Positions 18,993 through 30,644 of a stretch of 64,000 bases of DNA are shown here, one piece after another. The notes under the pieces were generated by a model that worked only from the letters and a program-made list of their open reading frames with translations, did no database searches and was not told where the DNA came from. The position numbers were made by a program, and so were the translations under genes. Origin of the DNA: Pseudomonas sp. DC1.2 (GTDB lineage Bacteria; Pseudomonadota; Gammaproteobacteria; Pseudomonadales; Pseudomonadaceae); contig NZ_CP133782.1 of NCBI RefSeq assembly GCF_034351645.1, positions 3,167,001 to 3,231,000 of the forward strand, in the 5' to 3' direction. Numbering within the stretch: the first letter of the stretch is position 1; every line of letters starts with the position of its first letter.

Positions 18993-20276
18993 TCAGGCCG
19001 CGAGCGCACCACTGGCAATCGCCGCCGATGCCGCCAACATCGCACGCAACAACACCGCGCACCCGGCTGCCAGGTCATCCGGCGCGGCGTTTTCGATTTC
19101 GTTGTGGCTGATGCCGCCTTCGCACGGAACGAAGATCATCCCCGCCGGGCCAAGCTCCGCCAGGAAGATTGCGTCGTGCCCGGCGCCGCTGACAATGTCC
19201 ATGTTCGACAGGCCCAGGCCCTGAGCCGCGCCGCGTACTGCGTCGACGCAGCCTTTGTCGAAGTACAGCGGCGGGAAGTCGGCGGTGGGGATCAGTTCGA
19301 AGGTCAGGCCATGCACCTGGCAGGTGGTTTCGATGACCTCGCGCACTTCGGCAATCATCGAGTTCAACCGTTCAGGCTCCAGGTGGCGGAAATCGAGGGT
19401 CATGCGCACCTCGCCAGGAATCACATTGCGCGAGCCAGGGTAGGCTTGCAGACAGCCGACGGTGCCGCAGGCGTGGGGTTGATGGCCGAGAGCCGCGCGG
19501 TTGACAGCACCGACGATGACCGAAGCACCCACCAAGGCGTCTTTGCGCAGGTGCATCGGGGTTGGGCCGGCGTGTGCTTCGACACCGCGCAGTTTCAAGT
19601 CAAACCACTTCTGACCCAGGGCCCCCATCACTACACCGATGGTTTTGCGCTCGTCTTCGAGAATCGGGCCTTGTTCGATGTGGGCTTCAAAATACGCGCC
19701 GACCGCATGCCCACTGACCTTGCGCGGGCCGGCGTAACCAATGGCGTTTAGCGCTTCACCGACGGTGATGCCGTCGGCATCGACCTTGGCCAGGGTTTCC
19801 TCCAGGGTGAATTTTTCGGCGAACACGCCAGAGCCCATCATGCATGGGGCGAAACGCGAACCTTCTTCGTTGGTCCAGACCACCACTTCAAGCGGCGCTT
19901 CGGTCTCCACGCCAAGGTCGTTGAGGGTGCGCAGCACTTCGACTCCGGCGAGTACGCCAAAGCAGCCGTCGAACTTGCCGCCGGTGGGCTGGGTGTCAAT
20001 ATGGCTGCCGGTCATGACGGGCGGCAGGTCCGGGTTACGTCCGGGGCGGCGCGCAAAAATGTTGCCTACAGCGTCGATGCTCACGGTGCAGCCGGCCTGC
20101 GTACACCAGTTGACGAAGATGTCGCGGGCCTGACGATCAAGGTCAGTCAAGGCCAGGCGACAGACGCCGCCCTTGACCGTGGCACCGAGCGTGGCCAGTT
20201 CCATAAGCGACTGCCACAAACGGTCGCGATTGATGTGCTGATGGGTGGATTGCAGAACGTCGACAGCCGCGTTCAT
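18993..20276 (-). CDS. pydC: N-carbamoyl-beta-alanine amidohydrolase (beta-ureidopropionase)
   Basis: 427 residues from ATG 20276, with AGGAG seven bases upstream; longer readings run into the spacer. It hydrolyses N-carbamoyl-beta-alanine to beta-alanine, CO2 and ammonia. M20-family metal residues are present: H92 in GSHIDTQPTGGKFDG, D103, and E137/E138 in NEEGSRF, with a late GAGHDAIFLAELGP motif. Related carbamoylases act on other N-carbamoyl amino acids, but the neighbours (transporter, dihydropyrimidinase, PydX, PydA) point to the reductive pyrimidine pathway. It lies 68 bp after the transporter gene and is probably co-transcribed with it. Confidence 0.92.
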   Translation of the reverse strand: MNAAVDVLQSTHQHINRDRLWQSLMELATLGATVKGGVCRLALTDLDRQARDIFVNWCTQAGCTVSIDAVGNIFARRPGRNPDLPPVMTGSHIDTQPTGGKFDGCFGVLAGVEVLRTLNDLGVETEAPLEVVVWTNEEGSRFAPCMMGSGVFAEKFTLEETLAKVDADGITVGEALNAIGYAGPRKVSGHAVGAYFEAHIEQGPILEDERKTIGVVMGALGQKWFDLKLRGVEAHAGPTPMHLRKDALVGASVIVGAVNRAALGHQPHACGTVGCLQAYPGSRNVIPGEVRMTLDFRHLEPERLNSMIAEVREVIETTCQVHGLTFELIPTADFPPLYFDKGCVDAVRGAAQGLGLSNMDIVSGAGHDAIFLAELGPAGMIFVPCEGGISHNEIENAAPDDLAAGCAVLLRAMLAASAAIASGALAA

Positions 20277-20344
20277 AGTGATCTCCTCAGGCAGTTTTGT
20301 TATAGGTTTTTCAGGCAATTGCTGGACGCGTTTGAGGCCATCCG

Positions 20345-21829
20345 CTACACCGCTGATTTCGCTATTGATGGACTTGGGCGCATCGAGCACAACCCGTAGT
20401 AAATCACCCCGCCCAACGCCGAGCCGGTAAACCAGCCATAACTGTAAAACCAACTGAATGCACTGCTGCCTAGCGACAGCAGCGTCAATACCACCGGCAC
20501 ACCGAACGCGATAAAACCGTACCAGTTCCACGCCGGGTAAACGTCATCGCGGTACAGTCCCGCTAAGTCGAGCTGTTGTTTTTTGATCAGAAAATAGTCC
20601 ACCACCATGATCCCGGCGATAGGTCCCAGCAGGCTCGAGTACCCGAGTAACCAGTTGGAATAGACGGTTTCCAGACTGACGTCGGAGACGATAAACCCCA
20701 GTTTTTTCAGCAACTCATGGCCCATCAACAACAGCCCTACCACACCGGTGAGCAACACTGCTTTGGTGCGGTTGATAACCTTGGGCGCGATGTTCTGGAA
20801 GTCATTGGTCGGTGAAACGATATTGGCGGCGGTGTTGGTGGCCAGCGTGGCGATGATGATCAGCGCCATGGCCACCGCCACCCAGACCGGGCTTTGGATG
20901 TGACCGATCAGGGTGACCGGGTCGGACACGCTGACACCCACCAGCTTCACCGACGCGGCAGTCATGATGACGCCGAGGGCGGCGAACAGAAACATGGTCA
21001 GCGGCAAGCCGAAAATCTGCCCGAGGATCTGATCCTTCTGGCTTTTTGCATAGCGACTGAAGTCCGGAATGTTTAGCGACAGGGTGGCCCAGAACCCGAC
21101 CATGGCAGTCAGGCCGGCGGCAAAGTAACTGACGACACTGGCGCCCTCGGGACGCTTGGGCGGTATCGCCAGCAGCTCACTCATCGACACGTGCGGCGTG
21201 GCCCACACCAGCAGGCCGAGGCCGACCAGCACCAACAAAGGCGCCGACAGGGTTTCAAGCCATTTGATCGACTCGGCACCGCGTAGCACCACCCACAGGT
21301 TCAACGCCCAGAAGATCATGAAGCCGATGACTTCACCGGTGCCACCGAGGGACTTCCAGCCCTCGAAAATGGACCCCAAAAAAAGATGAATCGCCAGCCC
21401 GCCGAACATTGTCTGGATGCCAAACCAGCCACACGCTACCAACGCGCGAATCAAGCACGGCACGTTGGAGCCCAGAATACCGAAGGATGAACGCAGCAAG
21501 ACCGGAAACGGAATGCCGTATTTGGTGCCGGCGAAGGCGTTCAGGGTCAAGGGAATTAGGACGATGAGGTTGGCAAATAAAATCGCCAGCAGTGCTTCGC
21601 CGACGCTCAAGCCAAAATAGGCAGTGAGCACCCCGCCGAGGGTGTAGGTCGGCACGCAGATCGACATGCCGATCCACAGCGCGGTGATGTGCCATCTGTT
21701 CCAAGTTCGTTCCTGCACCTTGGTTGGTGCCATGTCGTGGTTATAACGTGGACTGTCGAGGACATCGCTGCCGGCTTCGAGCTCAAACAAGCCGTTGCGC
21801 TCGTTCACTTGCGATCTGATCTGTTGCAT
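20345..21829 (-). CDS. NCS1 family nucleobase/hydantoin transporter
   Basis: 494 residues from ATG 21829, preceded by GGAG at the right distance; an ATG 36 bases earlier is possible. It has about 12 transmembrane helices of the nucleobase:cation symporter-1 family. The N-terminal signature (DMAPTKVQERTWNRWHITALWIG) and GIPFPVLLRSSFGILGSNVP are typical. Uracil, thymine, hydantoin or allantoin are possible substrates; the surrounding pyd genes favour a pyrimidine. It is divergent from the dihydropyrimidinase gene across a 620-bp spacer. Confidence 0.92.
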   Translation of the reverse strand: MQQIRSQVNERNGLFELEAGSDVLDSPRYNHDMAPTKVQERTWNRWHITALWIGMSICVPTYTLGGVLTAYFGLSVGEALLAILFANLIVLIPLTLNAFAGTKYGIPFPVLLRSSFGILGSNVPCLIRALVACGWFGIQTMFGGLAIHLFLGSIFEGWKSLGGTGEVIGFMIFWALNLWVVLRGAESIKWLETLSAPLLVLVGLGLLVWATPHVSMSELLAIPPKRPEGASVVSYFAAGLTAMVGFWATLSLNIPDFSRYAKSQKDQILGQIFGLPLTMFLFAALGVIMTAASVKLVGVSVSDPVTLIGHIQSPVWVAVAMALIIIATLATNTAANIVSPTNDFQNIAPKVINRTKAVLLTGVVGLLLMGHELLKKLGFIVSDVSLETVYSNWLLGYSSLLGPIAGIMVVDYFLIKKQQLDLAGLYRDDVYPAWNWYGFIAFGVPVVLTLLSLGSSAFSWFYSYGWFTGSALGGVIYYGLCSMRPSPSIAKSAV

Positions 21830-23892
<2,063 letters not shown>

Positions 23893-23984
23893 GATCGAGG
23901 CCTGCTCGCGAGGCGGCCTGCACAGGCAACACAAAAACCAATGCCCATCAGAGGCAGTACCTCAATAACCGTGAGGCCAACACC

Positions 23985-25352
23985 GTGATCAAGACCCTGA
24001 ACCACCTCCCGCACCCGCATGAAAATGCAGCCGCCCTCGCGGGCCATTTCACCGACCTGGCACCGCCACTCAATGATCGCCAAGCGCAGCTGGAAGCCTC
24101 ACGTTGCCTATATTGCTACGATGCGCCGTGTGTGAATGCCTGCCCGAGCGAGATCGATATTCCGTCGTTCATTCGTAATATCCATCAGGAAAATGTTCAG
24201 GGCGCCGCGCAGAAAATCCTGTCGGCGAATATCCTCGGCGGCAGTTGCGCCAGGGTGTGCCCGACAGAAATTCTTTGCCAGCAAGCCTGTGTGCGCAACA
24301 ACGCCCATGAGTGCGCCCCGGTGCTGATCGGCCTGTTACAGCGCTACGCCGTGGACAACGCACACTTTAGTGAACACCCGTTCCAACGCGTCGCCGCTAC
24401 TGGCAAACGCATCGCCGTGGTCGGTGCCGGCCCCGCCGGGTTGTCCTGTGCGCACCGCTGCGCCCTGCACGGTCATGACGTAGTGATTTTCGAAGCCAGG
24501 GAAAAAGCAGGCGGCTTGAATGAATACGGAATTGCCAAGTACAAACTGGTGGACGATTACGCGCAAAAAGAACTGGATTTCCTGCTACAGATTGGCGGCA
24601 TCGAAATTCGTCACGGGCAGACACTCGGCGAGAATCTGACGCTGAGCGAACTGCACCAGCAATTCGATGCGGTGTTCCTTGGCCTCGGCCTGAATGCGAG
24701 CAAACACTTGGGACTGGCTCATGAAGAGGCGCCCGGCCTGCTGGCTGCCACCGACTACATTCGTGAACTGCGTCAGGCCGATGACTTGACACAACTGCCG
24801 CTGGCTAACCACTGCATTGTCCTCGGCGCCGGCAACACCGCCATCGACATGGCCGTGCAGATGGCCCGCCTCGGCGCTCGCGATGTGAATCTGGTGTACC
24901 GCCGCGGCGTGGAGGACATGGGCGCCACCGACCACGAACAAGACATTGCCAAGGCCAATCAGGTGCGACTTTTGACCTGGGCGCAGCCCGAAGTGGTGTT
25001 GCTCGACGATCAGGGCAAGGTGCGCGGCATGCGTTTTGCGCGCACGCAATTAAAGGAAGGTCGCCTGCACACCACCGGAGAAACCTTTGAACTGGCCGCC
25101 GACGCCATCTTCAAAGCCATTGGTCAGGCCTTCGACAACAGCGCCCTCGCCGATCCGCTGGCACGCCAGCTCAAGCGTCAGGGCGAGCGCATTGAGGTTG
25201 ATGAACAACTGCGTACCAATCTCCCCGGCGTGTATGCCGGCGGCGACTGCACCAGCCTGGATCAAGACCTCACCGTGCAAGCGGTGCAGCACGGAAAACT
25301 GGCGGCAGAGGCGATCAACGCTCAACTCATGCTTAACGTGGAGGCTGCATAA
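23985..25352 (+). CDS. pydX: Dihydropyrimidine dehydrogenase, NAD(P)H/FAD subunit (PydX/PreT)
   Basis: 455 residues from GTG 23985. It passes electrons from NAD(P)H through FAD and Fe-S clusters to PydA. Eight N-terminal cysteines fit two 4Fe-4S sites: C41, C44, C49, C53 and C88, C92, C98, C102. The FAD motif VVGAGPAGLS is near 145-154 and the second dinucleotide motif VLGAGNTAIDMA near 277-288. It resembles the N-terminal half of mammalian DPD and GltD-like proteins. The stop codon is immediately followed by the pydA start. Confidence 0.94.
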   Translation: MIKTLNHLPHPHENAAALAGHFTDLAPPLNDRQAQLEASRCLYCYDAPCVNACPSEIDIPSFIRNIHQENVQGAAQKILSANILGGSCARVCPTEILCQQACVRNNAHECAPVLIGLLQRYAVDNAHFSEHPFQRVAATGKRIAVVGAGPAGLSCAHRCALHGHDVVIFEAREKAGGLNEYGIAKYKLVDDYAQKELDFLLQIGGIEIRHGQTLGENLTLSELHQQFDAVFLGLGLNASKHLGLAHEEAPGLLAATDYIRELRQADDLTQLPLANHCIVLGAGNTAIDMAVQMARLGARDVNLVYRRGVEDMGATDHEQDIAKANQVRLLTWAQPEVVLLDDQGKVRGMRFARTQLKEGRLHTTGETFELAADAIFKAIGQAFDNSALADPLARQLKRQGERIEVDEQLRTNLPGVYAGGDCTSLDQDLTVQAVQHGKLAAEAINAQLMLNVEAA

Positions 25353-26627
25353 ATGGCCGATCTGTCGATTGTCTTCGCCGGTATCAAAGCCCCCAATCCG
25401 TTCTGGCTGGCCTCCGCACCGCCCACCGATAAAGCCTACAACGTGGTACGCGCCTTCGAAGCCGGTTGGGGTGGCGTGGTATGGAAAACCCTCGGTGAAG
25501 ACCCGGCGGCGGTCAACGTCTCATCGCGCTACTCGGCGCATTTCGGTGCCAACCGCGAAGTCATCGGCATTAATAACATCGAGTTGATTACCGACCGTTC
25601 GTTGGAGATCAATCTGCGAGAAATCACGCAGGTCAAAAAGGACTGGCCGGACCGTGCGCTGATCGTCTCGCTGATGGTGCCCTGCGTCGAAGCCTCGTGG
25701 AAAAACATCCTGCCGCGAGTGGAAGCCACCGGCGCCGACGGTATCGAACTGAACTTCGGCTGCCCCCATGGCATGCCAGAGCGAGGCATGGGCGCGGCGG
25801 TCGGTCAGGTGCCGGAATACGTTGAACAGGTCACGCGCTGGTGCAAGACCTATTGTTCGCTGCCGGTGATCGTCAAGCTGACGCCCAATATCACCGACAT
25901 TCGCCTCGCGGCGCGGGCCGCCCATCGCGGTGGCGCCGATGCGGTGTCGCTGATCAACACCATCAATTCGATCACCAGTGTCGATTTGGAGCGCATGGTC
26001 GCCCTGCCCACCGTCGGCAGCCAAAGCACCCACGGTGGTTACTGCGGCTCGGCAGTGAAGCCCATCGCGTTGAATATGTGCGCGGAAATCGCCCGCGACC
26101 CGCAGACACAGGGCTTACCGATTTGCGGCATTGGCGGCATTGGCAGTTGGCGCGACGCGGCAGAGTTCATTGCCTTGGGCAGTGGCGCGGTGCAGGTGTG
26201 TACTGCGGCGATGCTGCATGGCTTCCGGATTGTCGAGGAAATGAAGGACGGCTTATCGCGCTGGATGGACAGTCAGGGCTACGCCAACCTGTCGGAATTT
26301 TCCGGGCGTGCGGTGGGCAACACCACGGACTGGAAGTACCTCGACATCAATTATCAGGTGATCGCGAAAATTGATCAGGCCGAGTGTATCGGTTGCGGGC
26401 GTTGCCACATTGCCTGTGAAGATACGTCACACCAAGCGATTGCCAGCCTGAAGCAGGCCGACGGGACGCATCGCTATGAAGTCATTGATGACGAGTGCGT
26501 CGGCTGCAATTTGTGCCAGATTACCTGCCCGGTGGCCGACTGCATCGAGATGGTGCCGATCGACACGGGCAAGCCGTTTTTGGATTGGAACCATGACCCA
26601 AGGAATCCCTATAACGTCGCCCTCTAA
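25353..26627 (+). CDS. pydA: Dihydropyrimidine dehydrogenase, catalytic subunit (PydA/PreA)
   Basis: 424 residues. It reduces uracil or thymine to the 5,6-dihydro form. An FMN-binding TIM barrel (about 1-310) carries the catalytic cysteine C137 in NFGCPHGMPERGMG, equivalent to Cys671 of mammalian DPD, and the substrate asparagine motif INTINS. Two ferredoxin-type 4Fe-4S clusters follow (CIGCGRCHIACE and CVGCNLCQITCP). The ATG abuts the pydX TAA, so translation is coupled. It converges with the TetR gene; a perfect hairpin separates the two. Confidence 0.95.
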   Translation: MADLSIVFAGIKAPNPFWLASAPPTDKAYNVVRAFEAGWGGVVWKTLGEDPAAVNVSSRYSAHFGANREVIGINNIELITDRSLEINLREITQVKKDWPDRALIVSLMVPCVEASWKNILPRVEATGADGIELNFGCPHGMPERGMGAAVGQVPEYVEQVTRWCKTYCSLPVIVKLTPNITDIRLAARAAHRGGADAVSLINTINSITSVDLERMVALPTVGSQSTHGGYCGSAVKPIALNMCAEIARDPQTQGLPICGIGGIGSWRDAAEFIALGSGAVQVCTAAMLHGFRIVEEMKDGLSRWMDSQGYANLSEFSGRAVGNTTDWKYLDINYQVIAKIDQAECIGCGRCHIACEDTSHQAIASLKQADGTHRYEVIDDECVGCNLCQITCPVADCIEMVPIDTGKPFLDWNHDPRNPYNVAL

Positions 26628-26634
26628 GCGCACC

Positions 26635-26662
26635 GGCGCGCGAACGTTCGCCTTCGCGCGCC
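26635..26662. terminator. Hairpin between convergent pydA and TetR genes
   Basis: Perfect 10-bp arms GGCGCGCGAA and TTCGCGCGCC with an 8-base loop, seven bases after the pydA stop and eight before the end of the TetR gene. There is no T-run, so strength as an intrinsic terminator is uncertain; its position suits a two-way one. Confidence 0.5.
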
Positions 26663-26670
26663 AGGGGGGC

Positions 26671-27291
26671 CTAGGGTTCCAACCCAATCCCGCGCAAGAT
26701 CACCGCGGTCACCGTCTGCACGGCCCGCTCGAACTGCATGTCCGACAGCGGCTGGTGGTCATTGAGGATGTTCACCTGGTGATCGAAGTCGGCGTAATGC
26801 TGGGTCGAGGCCCAGATCATGTACAACAGGCTCGATGGTTCCACCGCCAGGATGCGTTTGTCCTCCACCCACTGACGAATTTTTGCTTCTTTCATCTTGG
26901 CCCAGTCGTACAGGCTGACGTCCAGCGCCTCACCCAGGGTCGGGGCACCGTGGATGATTTCATTGGCCCAGATTTTTGAACCGTAAGGTCGGGTACGAGA
27001 GTGATTCATCTTGGCGCGGATGTAGCTGCTGAGAACCACCCTGGGATCGTCAAACAGCTCAAAACACAGCGCGTCCTGCTTCCAGACCTCCAGCAGATCG
27101 AACAGTACCGCGCTGTACAACTCGCTTTTGGTGCTGAAGTAGTAATGCAGATTGGAGCGCGGCAATTGCACTTCGGCGGCGATGTCGGCCATGGCGGTGC
27201 TGCCGAAACCTTTTTCAGCGAAGACCTTCTCGGCCCCCAGCAGGATTTTTTCAACGTTACTGCGACGAATCTCGATCTTGTGATTGCCCAT
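26671..27291 (-). CDS. TetR-family regulator, RutR-like
   Basis: 206 residues from ATG 27291; the longer open frame upstream has no family resemblance. The HTH lies at about 12-58 (FGSTAMADIAAEVQLPRSNLHYYF). The C-terminal half shares SSLLYMIWASTQHYADF with E. coli RutR, which senses uracil and thymine. It lies convergent to pydA and is the obvious candidate for pyrimidine-responsive control of the pyd genes; this is inference from family and location. It is divergent from the acetyltransferase gene. Confidence 0.88.
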   Translation of the reverse strand: MGNHKIEIRRSNVEKILLGAEKVFAEKGFGSTAMADIAAEVQLPRSNLHYYFSTKSELYSAVLFDLLEVWKQDALCFELFDDPRVVLSSYIRAKMNHSRTRPYGSKIWANEIIHGAPTLGEALDVSLYDWAKMKEAKIRQWVEDKRILAVEPSSLLYMIWASTQHYADFDHQVNILNDHQPLSDMQFERAVQTVTAVILRGIGLEP

Positions 27292-27424
27292 GAGGGCCCC
27301 CTGACAACAGCGTTGCCCAAGACTAGCACCCGCTCTGGATCGGGGCGACCGCCCTGTCGTACTTCCCCAGGCCAAACCGATTGCGTAGCATGCCCCCACA
27401 CTCACACTGCTACGGGCACCCACT

Positions 27425-27865
27425 GTGTACATTCGAGCGCGAGTCGCTGCCGACGACAACGCCCTGGCCGCGTTATGGGAACGTTCGGTGCGGGCCACGC
27501 ACGACTTCCTGACCGAAGACGATGTGCAGTTTTTCTATCCCCTCGTGCGCGACGCGTATTTGCCGGCACTGACGGTATGGGTCGGCGACCACCCGGACGG
27601 AACGCCGGCAGGCTTCATTGCGACCAGCGCCGATAACGTACAGATGCTGTTTGTCGAACCGGCCCAACGCGGTCAAGGCGTTGGCCGGCAGTTGCTCGAC
27701 CACGTCAAATTTCTGCATGACGTCTTGAGCGTGGACGTGAGTGAACAAAACGCCCAGGCTCACGGTTTCTATCTGCACTATGGTTTTGAACAGATCGGCC
27801 GCTCGCAACGCGATGGCCAAGGCCGGCCGTTTCCAGTGATTCACCTGGCACTCAAACCCAGTTAA
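27425..27865 (+). CDS. GNAT acetyltransferase, YjaB-like
   Basis: 146 residues from GTG 27425. The acetyl-CoA motif A is LFVEPAQRGQGVGRQLL (QRGQGVG at 81-87). The start (SVRATHDFL) and end (YGFEQIGRSQRDGQGRPFPVIHL) match the E. coli YjaB N-acetyltransferase family. The substrate is unknown. It is divergent from the RutR-like gene and ends 67 bp before copC. Confidence 0.85.
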   Translation: MYIRARVAADDNALAALWERSVRATHDFLTEDDVQFFYPLVRDAYLPALTVWVGDHPDGTPAGFIATSADNVQMLFVEPAQRGQGVGRQLLDHVKFLHDVLSVDVSEQNAQAHGFYLHYGFEQIGRSQRDGQGRPFPVIHLALKPS

Positions 27866-27932
27866 ACAGTTCACGGCGCGCGTCGTTCATGCTTAAGTAA
27901 CGCCCATTCCACTGCCCAGAAGGTACTTGACC

Positions 27933-28298
27933 ATGTTGCTGAAAAAAGCCCTGACAACCGCCGCCCTGCTCGGCTCGCTGCTGGCCGCCTCGTCGGTGTT
28001 CGCGCACGCCCACCTGAAAAGCCAGACCCCGGCGGCCGACAGTACCGTCGCGGCGCCAGCGCAACTGCGCCTGGTATTTTCCGAAGGCGTTGAGGCGACT
28101 TTCAGTAAAGTCAGCATCAGCCACGACGGCGCCGACGTGCCGGTGAAAAGCTTAGCCACCGAAGGCGCGGACAAAAAAACCCTGGTCGTCACTCCCGCAG
28201 CGCCGTTGACGGCCGGTGCATATAAAGTCGAATGGCATGCGGTATCGGTCGATACCCACAAAAGCGAAGGCGCCTACAGCTTCAAGGTCGGCCAGTAA
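27933..28298 (+). CDS. copC: Periplasmic copper-binding protein CopC
   Basis: 121 residues from ATG 27933 (MLLKKALTT) with AGG upstream; the TTG six bases earlier is unlikely. A Sec signal ends VFA, leaving a mature N-terminus HAHLKSQTP. An N-terminal histidine is the Cu(II) ligand of the CopC family, completed by the conserved C-terminal VEWHAVSVDTHKSEG. The short form without Met-rich segments points to a single Cu(II) site. The copD gene follows three bases later, so the two are co-translated. Confidence 0.92.
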   Translation: MLLKKALTTAALLGSLLAASSVFAHAHLKSQTPAADSTVAAPAQLRLVFSEGVEATFSKVSISHDGADVPVKSLATEGADKKTLVVTPAAPLTAGAYKVEWHAVSVDTHKSEGAYSFKVGQ

Positions 28299-28301
28299 TA
28301 C

Positions 28302-29159
28302 ATGACCGACGCGATGGTGCTGTGCCGCTTTCTGCATTTCACCGTGGTGCTGATGCTGTTTGGAGTCTGGGTTTTCAGGCCCCTTTTATTGGACCGTGAA
28401 TCGACGCTCAATCAGCCTCTGGCGCGGCTGGCCCAAGGGCTGGCGGCGCTGGCATTACTCAGTGGTGCGGCGTGGTTGCTGTTGATCACCGCCAGCATGG
28501 CCGGTTCCTGGGAAGCAGCCTTCACCCCCTCGACCGTGCGACTGGTGCTCAGCACTACCTTTTTCGGGCACGTCTGGAGCTGGCATCTGCTGCTCAATGC
28601 TCTGCTGGTGGGCGTACTGCTCACGCCGCTGCGGGCCAGCCAACCCTTGCGCCTGAGCTTGAGCGCGCTGCTGCTCGCGACGCTGGCACCGGTCGGTCAT
28701 GGCGCCATGCTAGACGGCGTCAGTGGCCAGTTACTGATCCTGAACCAAGTCATCCACCTGACCTGTGTCGGCGCATGGCTGGGCGGCTTGATGCTGTTGG
28801 TGATGATTGTGCGGCGACCCACCGGACAATCGTTGAGCGCCATCCTGCAACGCTTCAGCGGTGTCGGTTACGCCTTGGTCGCGGGGTTGCTGATTACCGG
28901 CCTGATCAACGTCCGCGTGCTCACCGGCGCGCTTTGGCCCACACCGATACTGTCCGGGTTCGCGCTGATTTTGTTGATCAAAGTGATGTTAGTCGCAGCG
29001 ATGCTGGGGCTGGCGCTGTTCAATCGACTGCAGATCAAGGACTGCGAACAACGGGTTGGCCTGCTCAAAACCAGTGTGATCGTGGAATGGCTGTTGGGTA
29101 TGGGCGCCGTCGCGGCCGTTTCATTGCTCGGCACGATGCCACCGATGATCGCTGGCTGA
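28302..29159 (+). CDS. copD: Copper resistance/uptake membrane protein CopD
   Basis: 285 residues with about eight transmembrane helices. It belongs to the CopD family, partner of CopC in moving copper across the inner membrane. Conserved histidines fall in FLHFTVVLMLFG, HVWSWHLLLN, PVGHGAMLDG and LNQVIHLTCVGAWLGGL, plausible metal ligands. It overlaps nothing and ends convergent to the FAD-oxidoreductase gene. No CopA/CopB gene is adjacent, so this looks like the two-gene copper-handling unit rather than a full resistance operon. Confidence 0.9.
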   Translation: MTDAMVLCRFLHFTVVLMLFGVWVFRPLLLDRESTLNQPLARLAQGLAALALLSGAAWLLLITASMAGSWEAAFTPSTVRLVLSTTFFGHVWSWHLLLNALLVGVLLTPLRASQPLRLSLSALLLATLAPVGHGAMLDGVSGQLLILNQVIHLTCVGAWLGGLMLLVMIVRRPTGQSLSAILQRFSGVGYALVAGLLITGLINVRVLTGALWPTPILSGFALILLIKVMLVAAMLGLALFNRLQIKDCEQRVGLLKTSVIVEWLLGMGAVAAVSLLGTMPPMIAG

Positions 29160-29203
29160 CCTTACCGAGCAAGGACGTTGACCATCCGCACCACGCGGGC
29201 GAT

Positions 29204-30631
29204 TTATCGCACCAGCCGCGCCGCCAGCGCCTTGGCCTGGGAGGCTACATCGGTGACTGCCGTGCTTTCCCACCAGAGGCCACGCAACGGCGGGCCCATG
29301 GCAAAGAGCCGTGGCGACGCCTGACCGTTGGCGTCCAGTACCGCGCCGTCAACCGCCGCCGCAATCCCCAGTGCCAAGGGGCCGGGCCTTACCAATCCGC
29401 GTATCAGCAACTGCTGTGGCAACGGTCGAGCGACGCGGCGCCAGTCGTATTCGATACCACTGGAGTTGATCAACGCCGCACCGCTGACGACGATAGTTTC
29501 AGCTTCACCGCGACGCCGCAGGCGGATGCTCACGGCAGCGCTCGTCGACGGTTCCAGGCCCTTGAACGAGGCGGCTTGAATCCGCAGTCGCCCCGCTGCG
29601 TATAACCGTTCGACCAGTTCCGCACTCAGCGGCGGCGAACGATGGTGATGACTTTCCCACCACGGCCGCACATGCCTTACAAACTGCCGACGCTGCGCGT
29701 CCGTGGCCTGACGCCACAACCGGCCAATGTGGGCCCTGACGGTGTCGAGGGGTGCCTGCCAATCGATGCCTTGCGCAATGGCCTGCTGGCATTGCCGACG
29801 CAGTTCGCGCAGCAATTGACGGGGTGTACGGAGGCCGTGGTCCTCGGCCAGAAAATCTACCCAGGCTGGCGGCTGGCGTCGCACGTGAGGCAACAGGCCG
29901 TGCCGGGAAAACACCTCGATCGGACCGCGATGGCCGGCCTGCTCAAGGGACACCACCGCATCGACCATGGTCAGGCCCGAACCGATGATCAGCACCGAGG
30001 ACTGAGGGTCGAGCTGACGCATGGCGGCGACATCCCACGGATCCAGCGCCGCAGCGTTCAAACCGCTGGAGTCGGTCTGCGGCGTGCGCGCAGCCGGAAA
30101 CATCCCCGTCGCCAATACCGCAAACGCCCCCTGAAAACGTTGACCACCACTCAAGGTCAGTTGCACAGAGTCGTGATGCGTTTGCAGATCAACCACCTCG
30201 CCTCGCACGTGCTCAACACTGGAGCCGTTAAACGCCCCCGTCACTTGCGCCTCTGCCAGGCGCTGTTGAACGTACAGCCCGAACATCCCCCGAGGCGGGA
30301 ACAACTGGCTGACCGGGACCTGCTGCTGGTCCGATTCCGGCCATCCACCCGCCGCGATAAACGCGGTCAACCATTGAGTCAAATCATCCGCGTTATCCGG
30401 GTCAACGCTCATCCGCGCCGCGTTGCCGTTCAGCGTGTGCCCCAGCTCCACCGCACTGTAGGCTTCACCTCGCCCCAGTTCGGCACGGGGTTCAATCACC
30501 AGCACCTGACGCTTTCCCGGCAGGCGCAGCAACTGCGCCGCCAGCATCGCGCCGCTGAGGCCGCCGCCGATGATCAGGATGTCAGCGTGGCGGATGACGT
30601 CGTTCGTCTGTCCGCTTGGAGTTGGGTTCAT
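29204..30631 (-). CDS. FAD/NAD(P)-binding oxidoreductase
   Basis: 475 residues. An N-terminal FAD motif IIGGGLSGAMLAAQLL is near 20-35 and a second dinucleotide motif VLIIGSGLTMVDAVVSL near 210-226. The ILATG-type motif (FAVLATGMFPA) and the length fit the YdhS-like FAD-NAD(P)-binding family. In many pseudomonads such a gene accompanies organosulfur-utilisation genes, as here. Its upstream neighbour on the same strand is the chimeric ORF 13 bp away, so it is probably still expressed from the sfnB-side promoter. Substrate unknown. Confidence 0.8.
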   Translation of the reverse strand: MNPTPSGQTNDVIRHADILIIGGGLSGAMLAAQLLRLPGKRQVLVIEPRAELGRGEAYSAVELGHTLNGNAARMSVDPDNADDLTQWLTAFIAAGGWPESDQQQVPVSQLFPPRGMFGLYVQQRLAEAQVTGAFNGSSVEHVRGEVVDLQTHHDSVQLTLSGGQRFQGAFAVLATGMFPAARTPQTDSSGLNAAALDPWDVAAMRQLDPQSSVLIIGSGLTMVDAVVSLEQAGHRGPIEVFSRHGLLPHVRRQPPAWVDFLAEDHGLRTPRQLLRELRRQCQQAIAQGIDWQAPLDTVRAHIGRLWRQATDAQRRQFVRHVRPWWESHHHRSPPLSAELVERLYAAGRLRIQAASFKGLEPSTSAAVSIRLRRRGEAETIVVSGAALINSSGIEYDWRRVARPLPQQLLIRGLVRPGPLALGIAAAVDGAVLDANGQASPRLFAMGPPLRGLWWESTAVTDVASQAKALAARLVR

Positions 30632-30644
30632 GGCGTTCTCACGG

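Noticed and set aside
18831..18994. Possible extra gene between the PAS-LuxR and pydC genes
   Set aside because: The 160-bp gap (18832-18992) has only short overlapping shadow frames and no ribosome site.
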